From contig NZ_WNKG01000006.1 of assembly GCF_010119245.1 (NCBI RefSeq), positions 186,001 through 250,000 of the forward strand: 64,000 nt of DNA, written 5' to 3'. The stretch is from Cyclobacterium salsum (GTDB lineage Bacteria; Bacteroidota; Bacteroidia; Cytophagales; Cyclobacteriaceae). A program made the translations under genes and the position numbers. This document shows, in pieces, positions 44,819-54,587 of this stretch (position 1 is the stretch's first letter; every line of letters starts with the position of its first letter). Under the pieces are notes generated by a model. The model was not told the DNA's origin. It ran no database searches and worked only from the letters and a program-made list of their open reading frames with translations.

Positions 44819-46687
44819 CTAGGTATCAGCAATGGGATCCGTTTTTGGAACTCCCCATTTAGCAGGGACCTTTTTTTTCAATCGGTAACGAGCCTTTTTC
44901 ACGCCGTCATAGGAAATCCCCATTACCGTTGCCATTTCCCGGGTAGTGTAGCCCAATTTAAATAAGGAGGCAATCATTTGCTCGTTTTCGGTCAGGTCTG
45001 GTAGCTCTTCCATTAGCCGCTCCCAATAACCGGGGAAAACCGTTTCAATCAACAAACGAAAGGTCCTTAGGTCTTCCTTTTTGGAAATCCGAAATCGGGA
45101 AAGAGCTTCCAGGGCTTCCTGCCTTGTCCTGGCCAAAGAAGTCCGTTCCAGTTGCGCCATTAGCTCCTTGTTTTTATGATCGGAACTGGCCAGGTGTTCA
45201 GCATAGACGAGCAGTTTTTTCTTCAGTTTTTCCTGTTTTTTCCGGCTTTCAGTTAGTTGACTGTCAAATGCAGAAAGTAATTTTTCTTTGATACTTAGCC
45301 GATGGTAAAAATAGACTAGTAAAATCATGCTTCCGAGTGCCAGGCCGGTCAGCCACCAATGAATGGCGGGATAGGGTTGGACATCCCAAAGCCTGGAATA
45401 GGGATTTGCCAGAAGGACCGAATCTTGTTCGAAAAGAAATTCGGAACGTGCAATACGTTTTATTTTCTCAATGTTAATCAGGCTATCCGATAATTTTTCC
45501 TTCTGTAGCAAACTATGACGGTAGGAAGAAAGGTCGTTGAGCCGAAAGTATTCTTCCGCCAGGTCTATCATTAGGTCTCTTTGAAGGGGAAGGTCTTTGC
45601 CTTTTTGGGCATAGGACAGGGCGAGCCGGTAGGTACTCAACGCCTCCTGCGACTGGTTGTCTGCCGACAAGATTTTTCCTTTTAGCCAATAAGCGTATCC
45701 AAGACTTCTGAGGTTATCTATTTTTTCTTTAATTAAAATGGATTTTGCAAGTAAGGTGTCCGCCCGCTCCAAATCCTGGAGTTCAAAGGCTAAAAAGGCC
45801 ATGTTATTTAAAATAATGGCCCTCTCCGGTTCGCGCTGTTGCGACTTCGCCTGAGCCAATGCCTTGTCATTGTGATAGGAGGCTTGTTTATATAAGCTAT
45901 CTCCCTCGGCCCCTTCCTGGTCTGCCAGTTTTTTAAAGACCAATCCCAGATTTAAATGAGCATAGAGGGTCTGCACGGGTAAGGCATGTTTTTCCGATAG
46001 TATAAGCGCTTCATGTAGGTGTTCCAGCGCGCTTTTATAATCTTCCAGATCTTTATAGACCAGGGCCAGACTCGTTTCACAATCAATGTAAAGGGCGAAA
46101 TCTAAGGAACCTTTTGACCCTTTCAGAACTTTCAAGGCCTGGTGAAGGGCATTGATTCCTTTATCGGCAAGACCGATTTCTCTGTAAAGCTGTCCCAAGC
46201 CCTTTAGGTTAGTAGCCAGGCGATCAGGATTTTCAATTGATTTCGCATATTTCAACGCCTGATCAATATGGAAATGAGCCTTCTCAAAATCTTCCATTCT
46301 GCGGTACAGTTGGTAGAGGGCATGGTGGTTTTTTTCATTCAATCCCTGCAGGTTACCTGCTTTACTACGATTTAAAGCTTCCAGAAAATATGTTTCAGCA
46401 AGGTTCAATTTTCGCTGGTCGTAATAACTATATCCCAATACCTGCGCTGCTTCGGATTGTAATGCCGGGTTATTTGCCGCTTTTTCGTAGGCCTCTTTTG
46501 CATACAGGAAGGAACGTTCAGGTTGACTATAAGCCAATTCATTTGACCGGTCCAGTAGGCTACGCAGACTATCCGGATTTACTTTTTGATCGGTAGGTGA
46601 ATACCCCATAAGGTTGCCTGAAGCAAGAAAAAACACCAATAGAGAAAAGATTGTTTTATTCACCGTTATGGGCGTTAAATTATACAA
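44819..46687 (-). CDS. TPR sensor-like protein with C-terminal HTH
   Basis: 622 residues. A signal peptide (about 1-28) is followed by a large periplasmic TPR region (about 35-410; for example AAQVLGYSYYDQRKLNLAETYF and NLKGLGQLYREIGLADKGI), one membrane helix near 444-464, a coiled coil to about 520 and a cytosolic C-terminus with a GerE/LuxR-type HTH (ENEQMIASLFKLGYTTREMATVMGIS). There is no kinase domain. This plan is common in Bacteroidota as a one-piece sensor and transcription factor. It lies upstream on the same strand as the DUF2589 genes and may control them. Confidence 0.85.
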   Translation of the reverse strand: MYNLTPITVNKTIFSLLVFFLASGNLMGYSPTDQKVNPDSLRSLLDRSNELAYSQPERSFLYAKEAYEKAANNPALQSEAAQVLGYSYYDQRKLNLAETYFLEALNRSKAGNLQGLNEKNHHALYQLYRRMEDFEKAHFHIDQALKYAKSIENPDRLATNLKGLGQLYREIGLADKGINALHQALKVLKGSKGSLDFALYIDCETSLALVYKDLEDYKSALEHLHEALILSEKHALPVQTLYAHLNLGLVFKKLADQEGAEGDSLYKQASYHNDKALAQAKSQQREPERAIILNNMAFLAFELQDLERADTLLAKSILIKEKIDNLRSLGYAYWLKGKILSADNQSQEALSTYRLALSYAQKGKDLPLQRDLMIDLAEEYFRLNDLSSYRHSLLQKEKLSDSLINIEKIKRIARSEFLFEQDSVLLANPYSRLWDVQPYPAIHWWLTGLALGSMILLVYFYHRLSIKEKLLSAFDSQLTESRKKQEKLKKKLLVYAEHLASSDHKNKELMAQLERTSLARTRQEALEALSRFRISKKEDLRTFRLLIETVFPGYWERLMEELPDLTENEQMIASLFKLGYTTREMATVMGISYDGVKKARYRLKKKVPAKWGVPKTDPIADT

Positions 46688-46854
46688 AATGGCTGTTTAC
46701 CAACTGATTAATCGGTTACTAAATTTAACTGAAAAATCTTATTGATGCCATCGTACGGATTTAAAATTCAAGCAGGATAGTAAAAAGCATATTTTGGTAT
46801 TTGAAACACAAAAAAAATAGAGGGGTTCCGGCTACACCTACATACCTGAAATAA

Positions 46855-46890
46855 AAAAAGAGCCAGCTTCCGAAGATGCTAGCTCTTTTT
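46855..46890 (-). terminator. Terminator after the MFS transporter gene
   Basis: AAAAAGAGCCAGC against GCTAGCTCTTTTT, a 13-pair stem with one mismatch and a ten-base loop. Runs of A and T flank both sides, so it may work in both directions. Confidence 0.7.
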
Positions 46891-46914
46891 ATAACCTGAT
46901 TGGTCAATTTGTCC

Positions 46915-48144
46915 TTACACAGGGCTAACCATTTCTGTCTTTTTGATATTCCTTTGCCAGAAGAAGAAAATGGTAAATAATACAATCAAAATGACAGGGA
47001 ATAACGCCATGTTTTGAAGGGTAGCTTGCCCTGCCATCAGTTCCAGTTCATCACCAGAAAATCCTTCGGCCCGCATTTCTTCTCTGGAGCTATCGATCCA
47101 TCCTCCAATGATTGGTTGCCATATGGCTGTGGAAAACATGCCAATTCCTCCAATAATGGACATCCCTAAAGCACCACTTAAGGGTACTCGTTGAGCTACC
47201 GCACCTACCATCACTGGCCAGAAGTAAGCGACCCCTAAAGCAAATATGATAGCAACAAAGTAGGCGATTCCACCGGTAACCATACTGAAAAGGTAGATGC
47301 CTATCGCTGCAAGGATAGAACCTGCCAATAATACACCGGTTTGACCTAGTTTTTCAACTACCGGACCAGCAAAGAATCGGGCGACCGCCATTACTCCGGT
47401 GGTTAGTGCCAGAATAATCATGGCATTTGCGCCGCTGTTAGCCAATACAATATTTACCCACTGTTGCGGACCAAATTCGGAAATGGCAGTGAGGGACATA
47501 CAAACGAAAAGGAAAAGAAAAACCGGACTGAATAAAGCTTTGAAGTTATTACCAAGAGAGGTGGCACCTTCCACTTTTGCTTTTGGAAACGCTTTTCCAT
47601 AAAATAAGGCTGCGTAGATCACGGTCGGAACCATCGTAATCCACATTTGTGCCTCCCATCCCAGATTCATGGTGGTCATCACATTTGAAATGATGGCACC
47701 CAGCATGATGCCTCCGGGAAACCACATGTGGAACCGGTTTAGCATTTTGTTCATTTTTACACCGGAATACATGTCTGCAATCATGGGGTTACAGGCAGCT
47801 TCCGTACAACCGTTACCAAAACCGATAAAGAGTGTGGAGATCAGCAGGGTGGTGTAGCCTCCCGCATAAATGGTAAGCAAGATACCCAGCGTGTGGGCTA
47901 CAAAAGCTACCCGCATAATGTTTTTTGCACCAAAAGAATGGTAGACAATTCCTCCAATGATCATGGAAATGGGGAATCCCAGAAACCACATGGAGTTGAT
48001 AAACCCAAGTTGGGCGGCACTCAGGCCAAATTCGTCTCCAAGCTGCGGTAAGATCCCCGCCCGGATACTAAAGGTAAAGGCGGTGGTGATCAGCGCAAAA
48101 CAGCTTCCGTTAAAGAGTGCGCTTTTGTTAATGTTTTCGTTCAT
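46915..48144 (-). CDS. MFS transporter (FHS/sugar-type)
   Basis: 409 residues with about 12 membrane segments. The early part SIRAGILPQLGDEFGLSAAQLGFINSMWFLGFPISMIIGG fits the first helices of major facilitator proteins, and RFHMWFPGGIMLGAIISN fits the fifth helix region. It resembles the sugar-transporting FHS and related groups in Bacteroidota, but the substrate cannot be read. It stands alone with its own terminator. Confidence 0.85.
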   Translation of the reverse strand: MNENINKSALFNGSCFALITTAFTFSIRAGILPQLGDEFGLSAAQLGFINSMWFLGFPISMIIGGIVYHSFGAKNIMRVAFVAHTLGILLTIYAGGYTTLLISTLFIGFGNGCTEAACNPMIADMYSGVKMNKMLNRFHMWFPGGIMLGAIISNVMTTMNLGWEAQMWITMVPTVIYAALFYGKAFPKAKVEGATSLGNNFKALFSPVFLFLFVCMSLTAISEFGPQQWVNIVLANSGANAMIILALTTGVMAVARFFAGPVVEKLGQTGVLLAGSILAAIGIYLFSMVTGGIAYFVAIIFALGVAYFWPVMVGAVAQRVPLSGALGMSIIGGIGMFSTAIWQPIIGGWIDSSREEMRAEGFSGDELELMAGQATLQNMALFPVILIVLFTIFFFWQRNIKKTEMVSPV

Positions 48145-48627
48145 TGAGTTTGGGTTTAGAAGTTTTTAAATGTTGTTTTCGGATGATTGTTCAAAATATT
48201 CGGACAATATAAAAAAAATTGATTTTACCTTTTGCCTTTTTTTTAGAATTATCGCCAATTTTTTGATAAGGGCAGGTATTATTATTTGGGGAATGACGCT
48301 CGTGAGTTCTTCGGTATCATTCTCGTGCCCAGGTTCCTTTACAGTCTTTCATGGATCATATAGGTGTACCTTGCCATTTTTATCGGCACTTGTAGGAACC
48401 TATCTGTATGGATCTTGGCTATGTAGGATATACATCAAGACCTGAAAGATGGCAATTTATCCCTACTTTTTTGTACCTATTGCCCTGCCTGGCAAAAGAA
48501 CGCACTCGTGAAGCAGTGCGATTCTTTTCGCCATCTACTGCTATTTTTGAGAAAAAATATGCCTGATTAAACAAATTATTAAAACAATTCGTATATTGAA
48601 ATGATATCATTTTAATGCTATACTAAT
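48145..48627. other. Intergenic region between divergent MFS and SPFH genes
   Basis: 483 bases. It separates two divergent genes and must hold both promoters, but no clear TTG/TAnnTTTG pair was found on either strand. A perfect ten-base palindrome ATGATATCAT lies at 48601-48610, 18 bases before the SPFH start. A 91-codon plus-strand frame at 48170 has no coding character. Confidence 0.35.
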
Positions 48628-49476
48628 ATGGAAAAAACGATCAAACCCCTCTCTGGCTACCTGATGCTTCTGGTGGCCCTCGGTATTTTAGTACTGGCCA
48701 TTTTTGGCTTTTCTGCGAAGGCTTTTCTTTTGGCCCTACCGGCGGCCCTGGCTTTCTTTCTGGTCCTTCCCGGATTTTTTATTGTAGAACCCAACAAAGC
48801 CATGGTATTATTGCTTTTCGGATCCTACAAGGGTACGGTGAAGGCAGATGGTTTTTTTTGGGTGAATCCGTTCATGACCAAAAAGAAAATTTCGTTGCGA
48901 GTCAGGAATTTTGAGAATAAGCCCCTGAAAGTAAATGACAAGATTGGTAACCCGGTAATGGTAGGCACCATCGTGGTTTGGCAGGTGGAAGATACCTTTA
49001 AGGCTTCTTTTGACGTAGATGATTATGAAAATTTTGTACACTTGCAGGCCGATGCGGCTGTTCGTAAGATGGCCGGTACGTATCCCTATGACAATTTTGA
49101 GGACGAGCATGCGGAGGTGACCCTGCGCTCCGGGGTGGAAGATGTAAATAAATCCCTGGAAGACGAGATCAGTGACCGCCTGCAACATGCAGGGATAAAA
49201 GTCATTGAGGCCCGGATTTCTCATTTGGCCTATTCTTCGGAAATTGCCTCAGCCATGCTTCAGCGGCAGCAGGCCACGGCCATTGTCGCTGCCAGAAGGA
49301 TGATTGTGGATGGAGCCGTTGGGATGGTGGAAATGGCCCTGGAAGACCTGAAAATTAAAGGTATCATTGATTTCGAAGATGAGAAAAAAGCAGCCATGGT
49401 GAGTAATCTGATGGTGGTGCTTTGTTCGGACAAGAACGCCAGTCCAGTCGTAAATGTGGGCACGCTAAACCCATAA
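48628..49476 (+). CDS. SPFH/Band 7 domain membrane protein
   Basis: 282 residues. Two close hydrophobic segments (about 13-55) anchor the N-terminus. The SPFH domain (about 60-250) shows GFFIVEPNKAMVLLLFGSYKGTV, RVRNFENKPLKVNDK, VGTIVVWQVEDTFKASFDVDDYENFV and IEARISHLAYSSEIASAMLQRQQA. Such proteins form large membrane rings and organise domains or control proteases. It is followed after two bases by a membrane protein gene and then an RHH gene, a set often found together in Bacteroidota. Confidence 0.9.
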   Translation: MEKTIKPLSGYLMLLVALGILVLAIFGFSAKAFLLALPAALAFFLVLPGFFIVEPNKAMVLLLFGSYKGTVKADGFFWVNPFMTKKKISLRVRNFENKPLKVNDKIGNPVMVGTIVVWQVEDTFKASFDVDDYENFVHLQADAAVRKMAGTYPYDNFEDEHAEVTLRSGVEDVNKSLEDEISDRLQHAGIKVIEARISHLAYSSEIASAMLQRQQATAIVAARRMIVDGAVGMVEMALEDLKIKGIIDFEDEKKAAMVSNLMVVLCSDKNASPVVNVGTLNP

Positions 49477-49478
49477 GG

Positions 49479-49982
49479 ATGGTATACAAGGAAAGTCAGC
49501 CCTTAAAAAAAACATGGCTGATCCCAGTGGTTTTGGTGCTGCAGCTCCTTGTGGGTATGTTGGGATTGGCAGGAGGTTTTTCCACTGAGCAGCCCGTACA
49601 AGGCTGGATAAGTTTTGGGATCGTTCTCCTGGTGACCGGGGGCTTGTTAGTATTGTTTTTAAGCATGCGGTTGGAGACACGAATGGATGCTACTGGATTC
49701 CGTTTTAGGAGTCCTCCTTTTGTAAATACTTGGAAAAAGTATCCCTGGGAGGAGGTGAAAGACATCCAATTGCTTACTACCCGATCATTCGGGTCCTTTG
49801 GGGGCTTCGGATTATTGGGATGGAGCATCGGAATACGAAGAGGCTGGAATGGCGAATGGCGCTATGTATTTAGCTCCGGGAATGCGGTGCGGATTTACCT
49901 AAAGGACAGCCGGTTTGTACTAAGCACACGCAGGCCAAAAGAATTGATGGCTGCATGGGAAGAATGGAAAGTAGGAACGTAA
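49479..49982 (+). CDS. Two-helix membrane protein of the SPFH operon
   Basis: 167 residues from the ATG at 49479, preceded by AAGG just after the SPFH stop. The frame is open another 57 bases upstream inside the SPFH gene. Two membrane helices (about 12-33 and 42-62) are followed by a soluble beta-rich domain resembling PH-like membrane domains (FRSPPFVNTWKKYPWEEVKDIQLL, FVLSTRRPKELMAAWEEW). Function unknown. The next gene starts five bases later. Confidence 0.7.
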   Translation: MVYKESQPLKKTWLIPVVLVLQLLVGMLGLAGGFSTEQPVQGWISFGIVLLVTGGLLVLFLSMRLETRMDATGFRFRSPPFVNTWKKYPWEEVKDIQLLTTRSFGSFGGFGLLGWSIGIRRGWNGEWRYVFSSGNAVRIYLKDSRFVLSTRRPKELMAAWEEWKVGT

Positions 49983-49986
49983 GATT

Positions 49987-50172
49987 ATGGCGCAGAAGAA
50001 ACCCTTTGCCCTAAGGATAGATGAAAGGCTGATGAAAGCCGTTGAAAAGTGGGCATCCGATGAATTTAGAAGTACCAATGGTCAATTGGAATGGTTAATC
50101 CACGATGCCTTGAAAAAGGCGGGCAGGCTACCCGGAAGAAAATCAACGGAGGATAATAATGGTAGCGATTGA
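49987..50172 (+). CDS. Small ribbon-helix-helix (Arc-like) protein
   Basis: 61 residues. KPFALRIDERLMKAVEKWASDEFRSTNGQLEWLIHDALKKAGR fits an Arc/MetJ-type fold: a beta strand with DNA-contacting residues, then two helices. No toxin gene lies next to it, so it is not an obvious antitoxin. It is the third gene of the SPFH group and may repress it or regulate other genes. Confidence 0.75.
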   Translation: MAQKKPFALRIDERLMKAVEKWASDEFRSTNGQLEWLIHDALKKAGRLPGRKSTEDNNGSD

Positions 50173-50289
50173 TTTTAGGTACCTGAAGGAGTTCTCATTT
50201 TCCAATAGTTGCTTGCTACTATTATTTTTAAGTACATTTGAAAGGAACCATTTCCGGGCTGGGACCGGAAGGCAGACGAAAAAGAGACG

Positions 50290-50835
50290 ATGAATACAAC
50301 GGAAGAAGAAAAAATAAACGCTTTGATGGCCAAACTTTTCGATGAGACGGAAGAAGAGCCCCTTCGCTATGCGGAACATTTGGCTCGCATGGGCGGCCCC
50401 GAAGTGCATCGTCAGTTGGTCGGTGTGTTGCACCAGGGAAATATGGAGGAGGCGTTTTTAGCTGCCAAAACGCTGGGCATGTTGGAGGAAGATAGAGATA
50501 AGTCGTTGGATGCCCTCCTGGATGTGATCCATAAACCTTCGAATTCAAGCCAAAATGGCGCACTCGTGTCGCTGCTGGAGCAATTTGATTTGACTGAGAA
50601 GTTTGTCGATTTATTTCGAATTTTTCTCTTCGGCAACTTTAAAGCATCTGCATTGGCAAAAGTACATCTGGATTACGAGGAATTTGCGATCAGTCCCCGC
50701 ACCTTGAAGAAAGCAGAAAAGCACTGGCAGCATTTCCTAAATAACCCTCGAAAAGAGGATGATGCGTACGAATTGAAGAAAGAGGAAGCCCAAACCATTT
50801 TGAACGAATTGAATGAATTGTTTGAAGAGGAATAG
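50290..50835 (+). CDS. HEAT-like repeat hypothetical protein
   Basis: 181 residues, all helical and strongly acidic, with no signal peptide. Pairs of amphipathic helices (EVHRQLVGVLHQGNMEEAFLAAKTLGMLEEDRDKSLDALLDVIH) suggest HEAT- or ARM-type repeats, which bind proteins. It follows the RHH gene after 117 bases and may belong to the same transcript. Function unknown. Confidence 0.7.
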   Translation: MNTTEEEKINALMAKLFDETEEEPLRYAEHLARMGGPEVHRQLVGVLHQGNMEEAFLAAKTLGMLEEDRDKSLDALLDVIHKPSNSSQNGALVSLLEQFDLTEKFVDLFRIFLFGNFKASALAKVHLDYEEFAISPRTLKKAEKHWQHFLNNPRKEDDAYELKKEEAQTILNELNELFEEE

Positions 50836-50907
50836 ATTGCTTTTCAGGTAAATGAATAGTCCTAATTGAAAATGGAACCCAATATAACTAAATAACTAAC
50901 CCGTATC

Positions 50908-52965
50908 ATGAGTCGCTATGTTGTAAGAATTTGTTTGAGTCTGATTGTTTTTGTTTTTCAAGTGGGCATTAGTTCTGCCCAGAAGAACTGGAAGGAGCTG
51001 ATTACAGTGGAAGATCTCTATCAAGCCCATCCTGAGACGGTGCAAGGGCTTTTTGCGCACCTGGACCTGGAGCTCTCCGGGCTTGCTAACGTAAAACAAG
51101 CCAGCGAAAGGGGAAATTGGGTAGTGGCGGCGGAGGAACTGCTTGAATATTATCAATCCACCGACCAGGCTGAATCTTTCCGCAAGCCGGTGCCCATGAT
51201 TACCGAGAAAACCATTGCTGAAGCGGACACCATTTTGAAAAATGTTTTTACCATTCAAAATGTCAAAGGTGAGGTGCCCATTCTTCCGGACGGTCATCGG
51301 GACTGGTATTACAAAGGCCCCAACAACGACCGGGAGTGGGCCTGGTTATCCAACAGGCATAGCCAGTTGATGGTAGTCATGAACGCTTATTTTGAAACCG
51401 GTAATCCAAAATATGCCGAATACCTGGACTTATTTTTACGTGATTTTATTTTGAAAAGCATGCCTTACCCGGCAGAGAAAGGTTCGGAGTCCATTTGGCG
51501 TGGGTTGGAAGTGGCCGCCAGGGCCAAAGTCTGGACCAGGGTTTTCTATGGCATGTTGCAGAACGAATACCTCTCCCCAGCCACCCGTTTGTTGATGCTT
51601 AGTAGTTTGCCGGATCATGCACATTACAGCCGAAATTTTCATGGAGGAAACAACTGGTTGACCATGGAAATATCCGCATTGGCCACTATTGCTGCTTACT
51701 TTCCTGAATTCCGGGAATCAGATGCCTGGCTGGATTATGCGATAGCAGCCATGACCGAGAGTATGCGGGACCAGGTTTATCCCGATGGCGTGCAGACAGA
51801 GCTTGCCTCCCACTATCACAATGTGTCCTTACATAATTTTGAACTGTTCCAAACCATTTGTGAGGAAGCAGATAGAACCCTCCCCTCCTTTTTTACCCAG
51901 ACGATTGAAAGCATGTACGGGTACATTGCCCGGGCGGTAAGACCGGATGGACACCGGATCTTAAATAATGATGGAGATCGGGGCAGTGACCGGAGCCTGA
52001 TTCTGGAAGGGGCAGAAAAATTCAACAAGCCCGAATGGGCATTTATCGCCAGTAATGGGAGGGAAGGAAGTAGGCCCTCGGATGGACCCTCGTATTTTTT
52101 CCCCTGGGCGGGACAGCTGATCAGCCGAAGCGGATTTGATTCGCTGGACCACTGGTCATTCTTTGATATGGGCCCTTGGGGAAGCGGACACCAGCACAAC
52201 GATAAATTGCATCTTTCGGTAGCTGCATTCGGAAAGGATTTCCTGGTCGATGCGGGCCGGTTTGCCTACACGGGTGCCGTAGCGGAAAAATTCCGACCCT
52301 ATGCCCGAAGTAGTCGGGGCCATAACGTCCTATTGATCGATGGAAAAAGCCAGTCATCAGGCCCTACCCATGCTACCGAAGCCTTAGGTGAAAAATTTGT
52401 AACAATTACCGACGCCTATGATTTTGCCTCCCAGTCTTTTGATCGGTTTGATGATTTGGAAGGAGAGGCCCGCCATATTCGTAGTTTGTTGTACGTTCGA
52501 GGTCGTTTCTGGATCGTAGCAGACAGGGTTCTGACAGATCGGCGCAGAGAAATACAGGCTTTATGGCATTGGCATCCCGATGTGAAGGCATCGGTAAATG
52601 AACAGCAAGTAATCGGAATGCTGCCTGAGGGAGCGTTATCCCTATCCTTGGTTAGCCCCGCTGTTTTTGACGTATCCGTTATCCAGGGCCAGGAGGCTCC
52701 GGAAATACAAGGATGGTACAGCCCCGAGTACAACTTATACGAAGCCAATGCAGCGACTCTTTTTGAAGGCAGTCTGGACCATAATCAGACGTTGGTTTGG
52801 CTATTGGTTCCGGGGGAAAGCGATTTAGTGGGGGAGCATCAGGTTAAAGTTTTATCTGAAAATGACCAGCAAATTGAGCTGGAAGTGCAGCTTGAAGAGG
52901 AAATTTGGCACCTGGTTATTCCCTTTCTGGATAGTAGCCATGTAAAGCTTACCAAAATCAAATAA
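50908..52965 (+). CDS. Heparinase II/III-family polysaccharide lyase
   Basis: 685 residues with a signal peptide (about 1-24). The N-terminal helical toroid (about 30-380) holds DREWAWLSNRHSQLMV and FHGGNNWLTMEISALATIAAYFPE. The C-terminal beta-sandwich holds MGPWGSGHQHNDKLHLSV (about 420-438), with histidines of the active region, and RGHNVLLIDGKSQ. These lyases cut uronate-containing polysaccharides such as heparin-like glycans or alginate by beta-elimination. It stands alone, about 10 kb from the GH43 pair. Its substrate cannot be fixed. Confidence 0.9.
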   Translation: MSRYVVRICLSLIVFVFQVGISSAQKNWKELITVEDLYQAHPETVQGLFAHLDLELSGLANVKQASERGNWVVAAEELLEYYQSTDQAESFRKPVPMITEKTIAEADTILKNVFTIQNVKGEVPILPDGHRDWYYKGPNNDREWAWLSNRHSQLMVVMNAYFETGNPKYAEYLDLFLRDFILKSMPYPAEKGSESIWRGLEVAARAKVWTRVFYGMLQNEYLSPATRLLMLSSLPDHAHYSRNFHGGNNWLTMEISALATIAAYFPEFRESDAWLDYAIAAMTESMRDQVYPDGVQTELASHYHNVSLHNFELFQTICEEADRTLPSFFTQTIESMYGYIARAVRPDGHRILNNDGDRGSDRSLILEGAEKFNKPEWAFIASNGREGSRPSDGPSYFFPWAGQLISRSGFDSLDHWSFFDMGPWGSGHQHNDKLHLSVAAFGKDFLVDAGRFAYTGAVAEKFRPYARSSRGHNVLLIDGKSQSSGPTHATEALGEKFVTITDAYDFASQSFDRFDDLEGEARHIRSLLYVRGRFWIVADRVLTDRRREIQALWHWHPDVKASVNEQQVIGMLPEGALSLSLVSPAVFDVSVIQGQEAPEIQGWYSPEYNLYEANAATLFEGSLDHNQTLVWLLVPGESDLVGEHQVKVLSENDQQIELEVQLEEEIWHLVIPFLDSSHVKLTKIK

Positions 52966-52967
52966 AA

Positions 52968-53010
52968 AAAAGCCTCTTCTTGGACATTAAGAAGAGGCTT
53001 TCTATTTTTT
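52968..53010. terminator. Bidirectional terminator between heparinase and SulP genes
   Basis: A perfect 13-pair stem AAAGCCTCTTCTT/AAGAAGAGGCTTT (52969-52981 and 52989-53001), loop of seven. There is an A run to the left and TCTATTTTTT to the right. It sits between convergent genes and can serve both. Confidence 0.85.
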
Positions 53011-53024
53011 TAATGTTGACCCAG

Positions 53025-54587
53025 TTAGTTGGCAACGGGCATGTTTTCCTTATCAATGTTAATGATTTCCACGGTAATGTTTCTTTCTTTGGCATTGATT
53101 TGGAAGTCCCTGATGACTTCGATCACATCGTAATCGATGATTTTTGAATTTGTCCCGTCAATAATCACTCTTTTATTGTCCCCTACATGCTTGAGCGTCT
53201 TGATAAGGGAGCCTTTATTCAGAAAACTTACCTCTTCCGCAAGAATGATGTGAACGATGTCCTCGTCGTCTTGTCGGGAATCTTTGAAGAAGTGGGAGTT
53301 TTTATAGTTTCTCATCAGGATATAGACAATACCGACGATCATTCCCATTCCGATACCTTTGAGGAGATCGAAGAAAATGATACCTAAAACAGTGATCAAA
53401 AAAGGTAAAAATTGATCCCATCCCAACTTGTACATGGACTTGAAAAGGGAAATTTTGGCTAGTTTGTACCCAATCACTAATAAAATAGCTGCCAAACTCG
53501 CCAGGGGGATCAAATTCAATAGGTTAGGAATCAAAAAGACACTGAGAAGTAGCAATACTCCGTGAAAAATGGCCGACATTTTAGACTTGCCGCCGGAATT
53601 GATATTGGCGGAACTTCTTACAATGACGGCGGTGATTGGCATTCCACCCACCAGTCCGTTGACCATGTTTCCAGCTCCCTGGGCGAGTAGTTCCCGGTTT
53701 GGAGGCGATACTCGTTTCTGAGGATCAATTTTATCGGCTGCTTCCAGACTCAATAGTGTTTCCAAACTGGCAATAATAGCAATGGTTATGGCCACAACCC
53801 AAACATCTGGGTTAAATACCCCAGAAAAGTCGGGGAAGAACAAATGATCGCCCAGACTGGAAAAACCGGTAATTTCGGGTAAGGTCACTTTATTTTCTGT
53901 CCCTATGTACAAATCAGGAATTACAAATTTGAAAAACTTATTAATTCCAATACTTAATAAAACGGCTAGTAAAGGACCCGGAATAAATTGTAAAAAACGA
54001 TGGTTTTTTACTATAGGCTTTTCCCAAAAAATCAAAATAGCCAACGAAAACACAGCGATAATAATCGCCCCCATTTCAAGTGTACTCATTAGAGATTGCA
54101 AGGCGAGGACAGCTTCAAAATCATTTACCAGCGGAATGAAGTCTTCTACCAACTCGCTAGAATTAGTACCGAAAACAAAAGGTAATTGTTTTATAATCAA
54201 TATGATACCTATGCCGGCAAGCATTCCTTTGATCACCGAAGTAGGGAAATAATAGCCAATCACTCCTGCTTTGATAAATCCGAGAACCAGCTGGATGATC
54301 CCAGCAATTACCAGGGCGGTAAGAAAAAGTTCGTATGCCTGCAAATCCTCAATGGCGTTCAATACAATAACGGTCAATCCAGCAGCAGGTCCGGAAACGG
54401 CCGTATGCGAACCCGATAGCGCACCTACCACGATTCCGCCAACGATTCCGGCAATTACTCCAGAAAACAAAGGAGCTCCAGAAGAAAGGGCAATCCCTAA
54501 ACACAGTGGCAAGGCCACCAAAAAAACGACGAGACCCGCAGGTAAATCCGAACTTAGATTTGAAAAAATTCCGTTTTTATTCGACAT
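53025..54587 (-). CDS. SulP-family anion transporter with STAS domain
   Basis: 520 residues. About 12 membrane segments begin with LSSDLPAGLVVFLVALPLCLGIALSSGAPLFSGVIAGIVGG, the SulP signature region. The cytosolic C-terminus (about 425-515) is a STAS domain (EEVSFLNKGSLIKTLKHVGDNKRVIIDGTNSKIIDYDVIEVIRDF). Members carry sulfate, bicarbonate or other anions across the inner membrane. The length fits the bacterial type. No carbonic anhydrase gene lies beside it. Confidence 0.93.
   Translation of the reverse strand: MSNKNGIFSNLSSDLPAGLVVFLVALPLCLGIALSSGAPLFSGVIAGIVGGIVVGALSGSHTAVSGPAAGLTVIVLNAIEDLQAYELFLTALVIAGIIQLVLGFIKAGVIGYYFPTSVIKGMLAGIGIILIIKQLPFVFGTNSSELVEDFIPLVNDFEAVLALQSLMSTLEMGAIIIAVFSLAILIFWEKPIVKNHRFLQFIPGPLLAVLLSIGINKFFKFVIPDLYIGTENKVTLPEITGFSSLGDHLFFPDFSGVFNPDVWVVAITIAIIASLETLLSLEAADKIDPQKRVSPPNRELLAQGAGNMVNGLVGGMPITAVIVRSSANINSGGKSKMSAIFHGVLLLLSVFLIPNLLNLIPLASLAAILLVIGYKLAKISLFKSMYKLGWDQFLPFLITVLGIIFFDLLKGIGMGMIVGIVYILMRNYKNSHFFKDSRQDDEDIVHIILAEEVSFLNKGSLIKTLKHVGDNKRVIIDGTNSKIIDYDVIEVIRDFQINAKERNITVEIINIDKENMPVAN

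Noticed and set aside
46761-46985. 74-codon minus-strand frame after the MFS gene
   Set aside because: It overlaps the end of the MFS gene and the terminator hairpin and has no coding signs.
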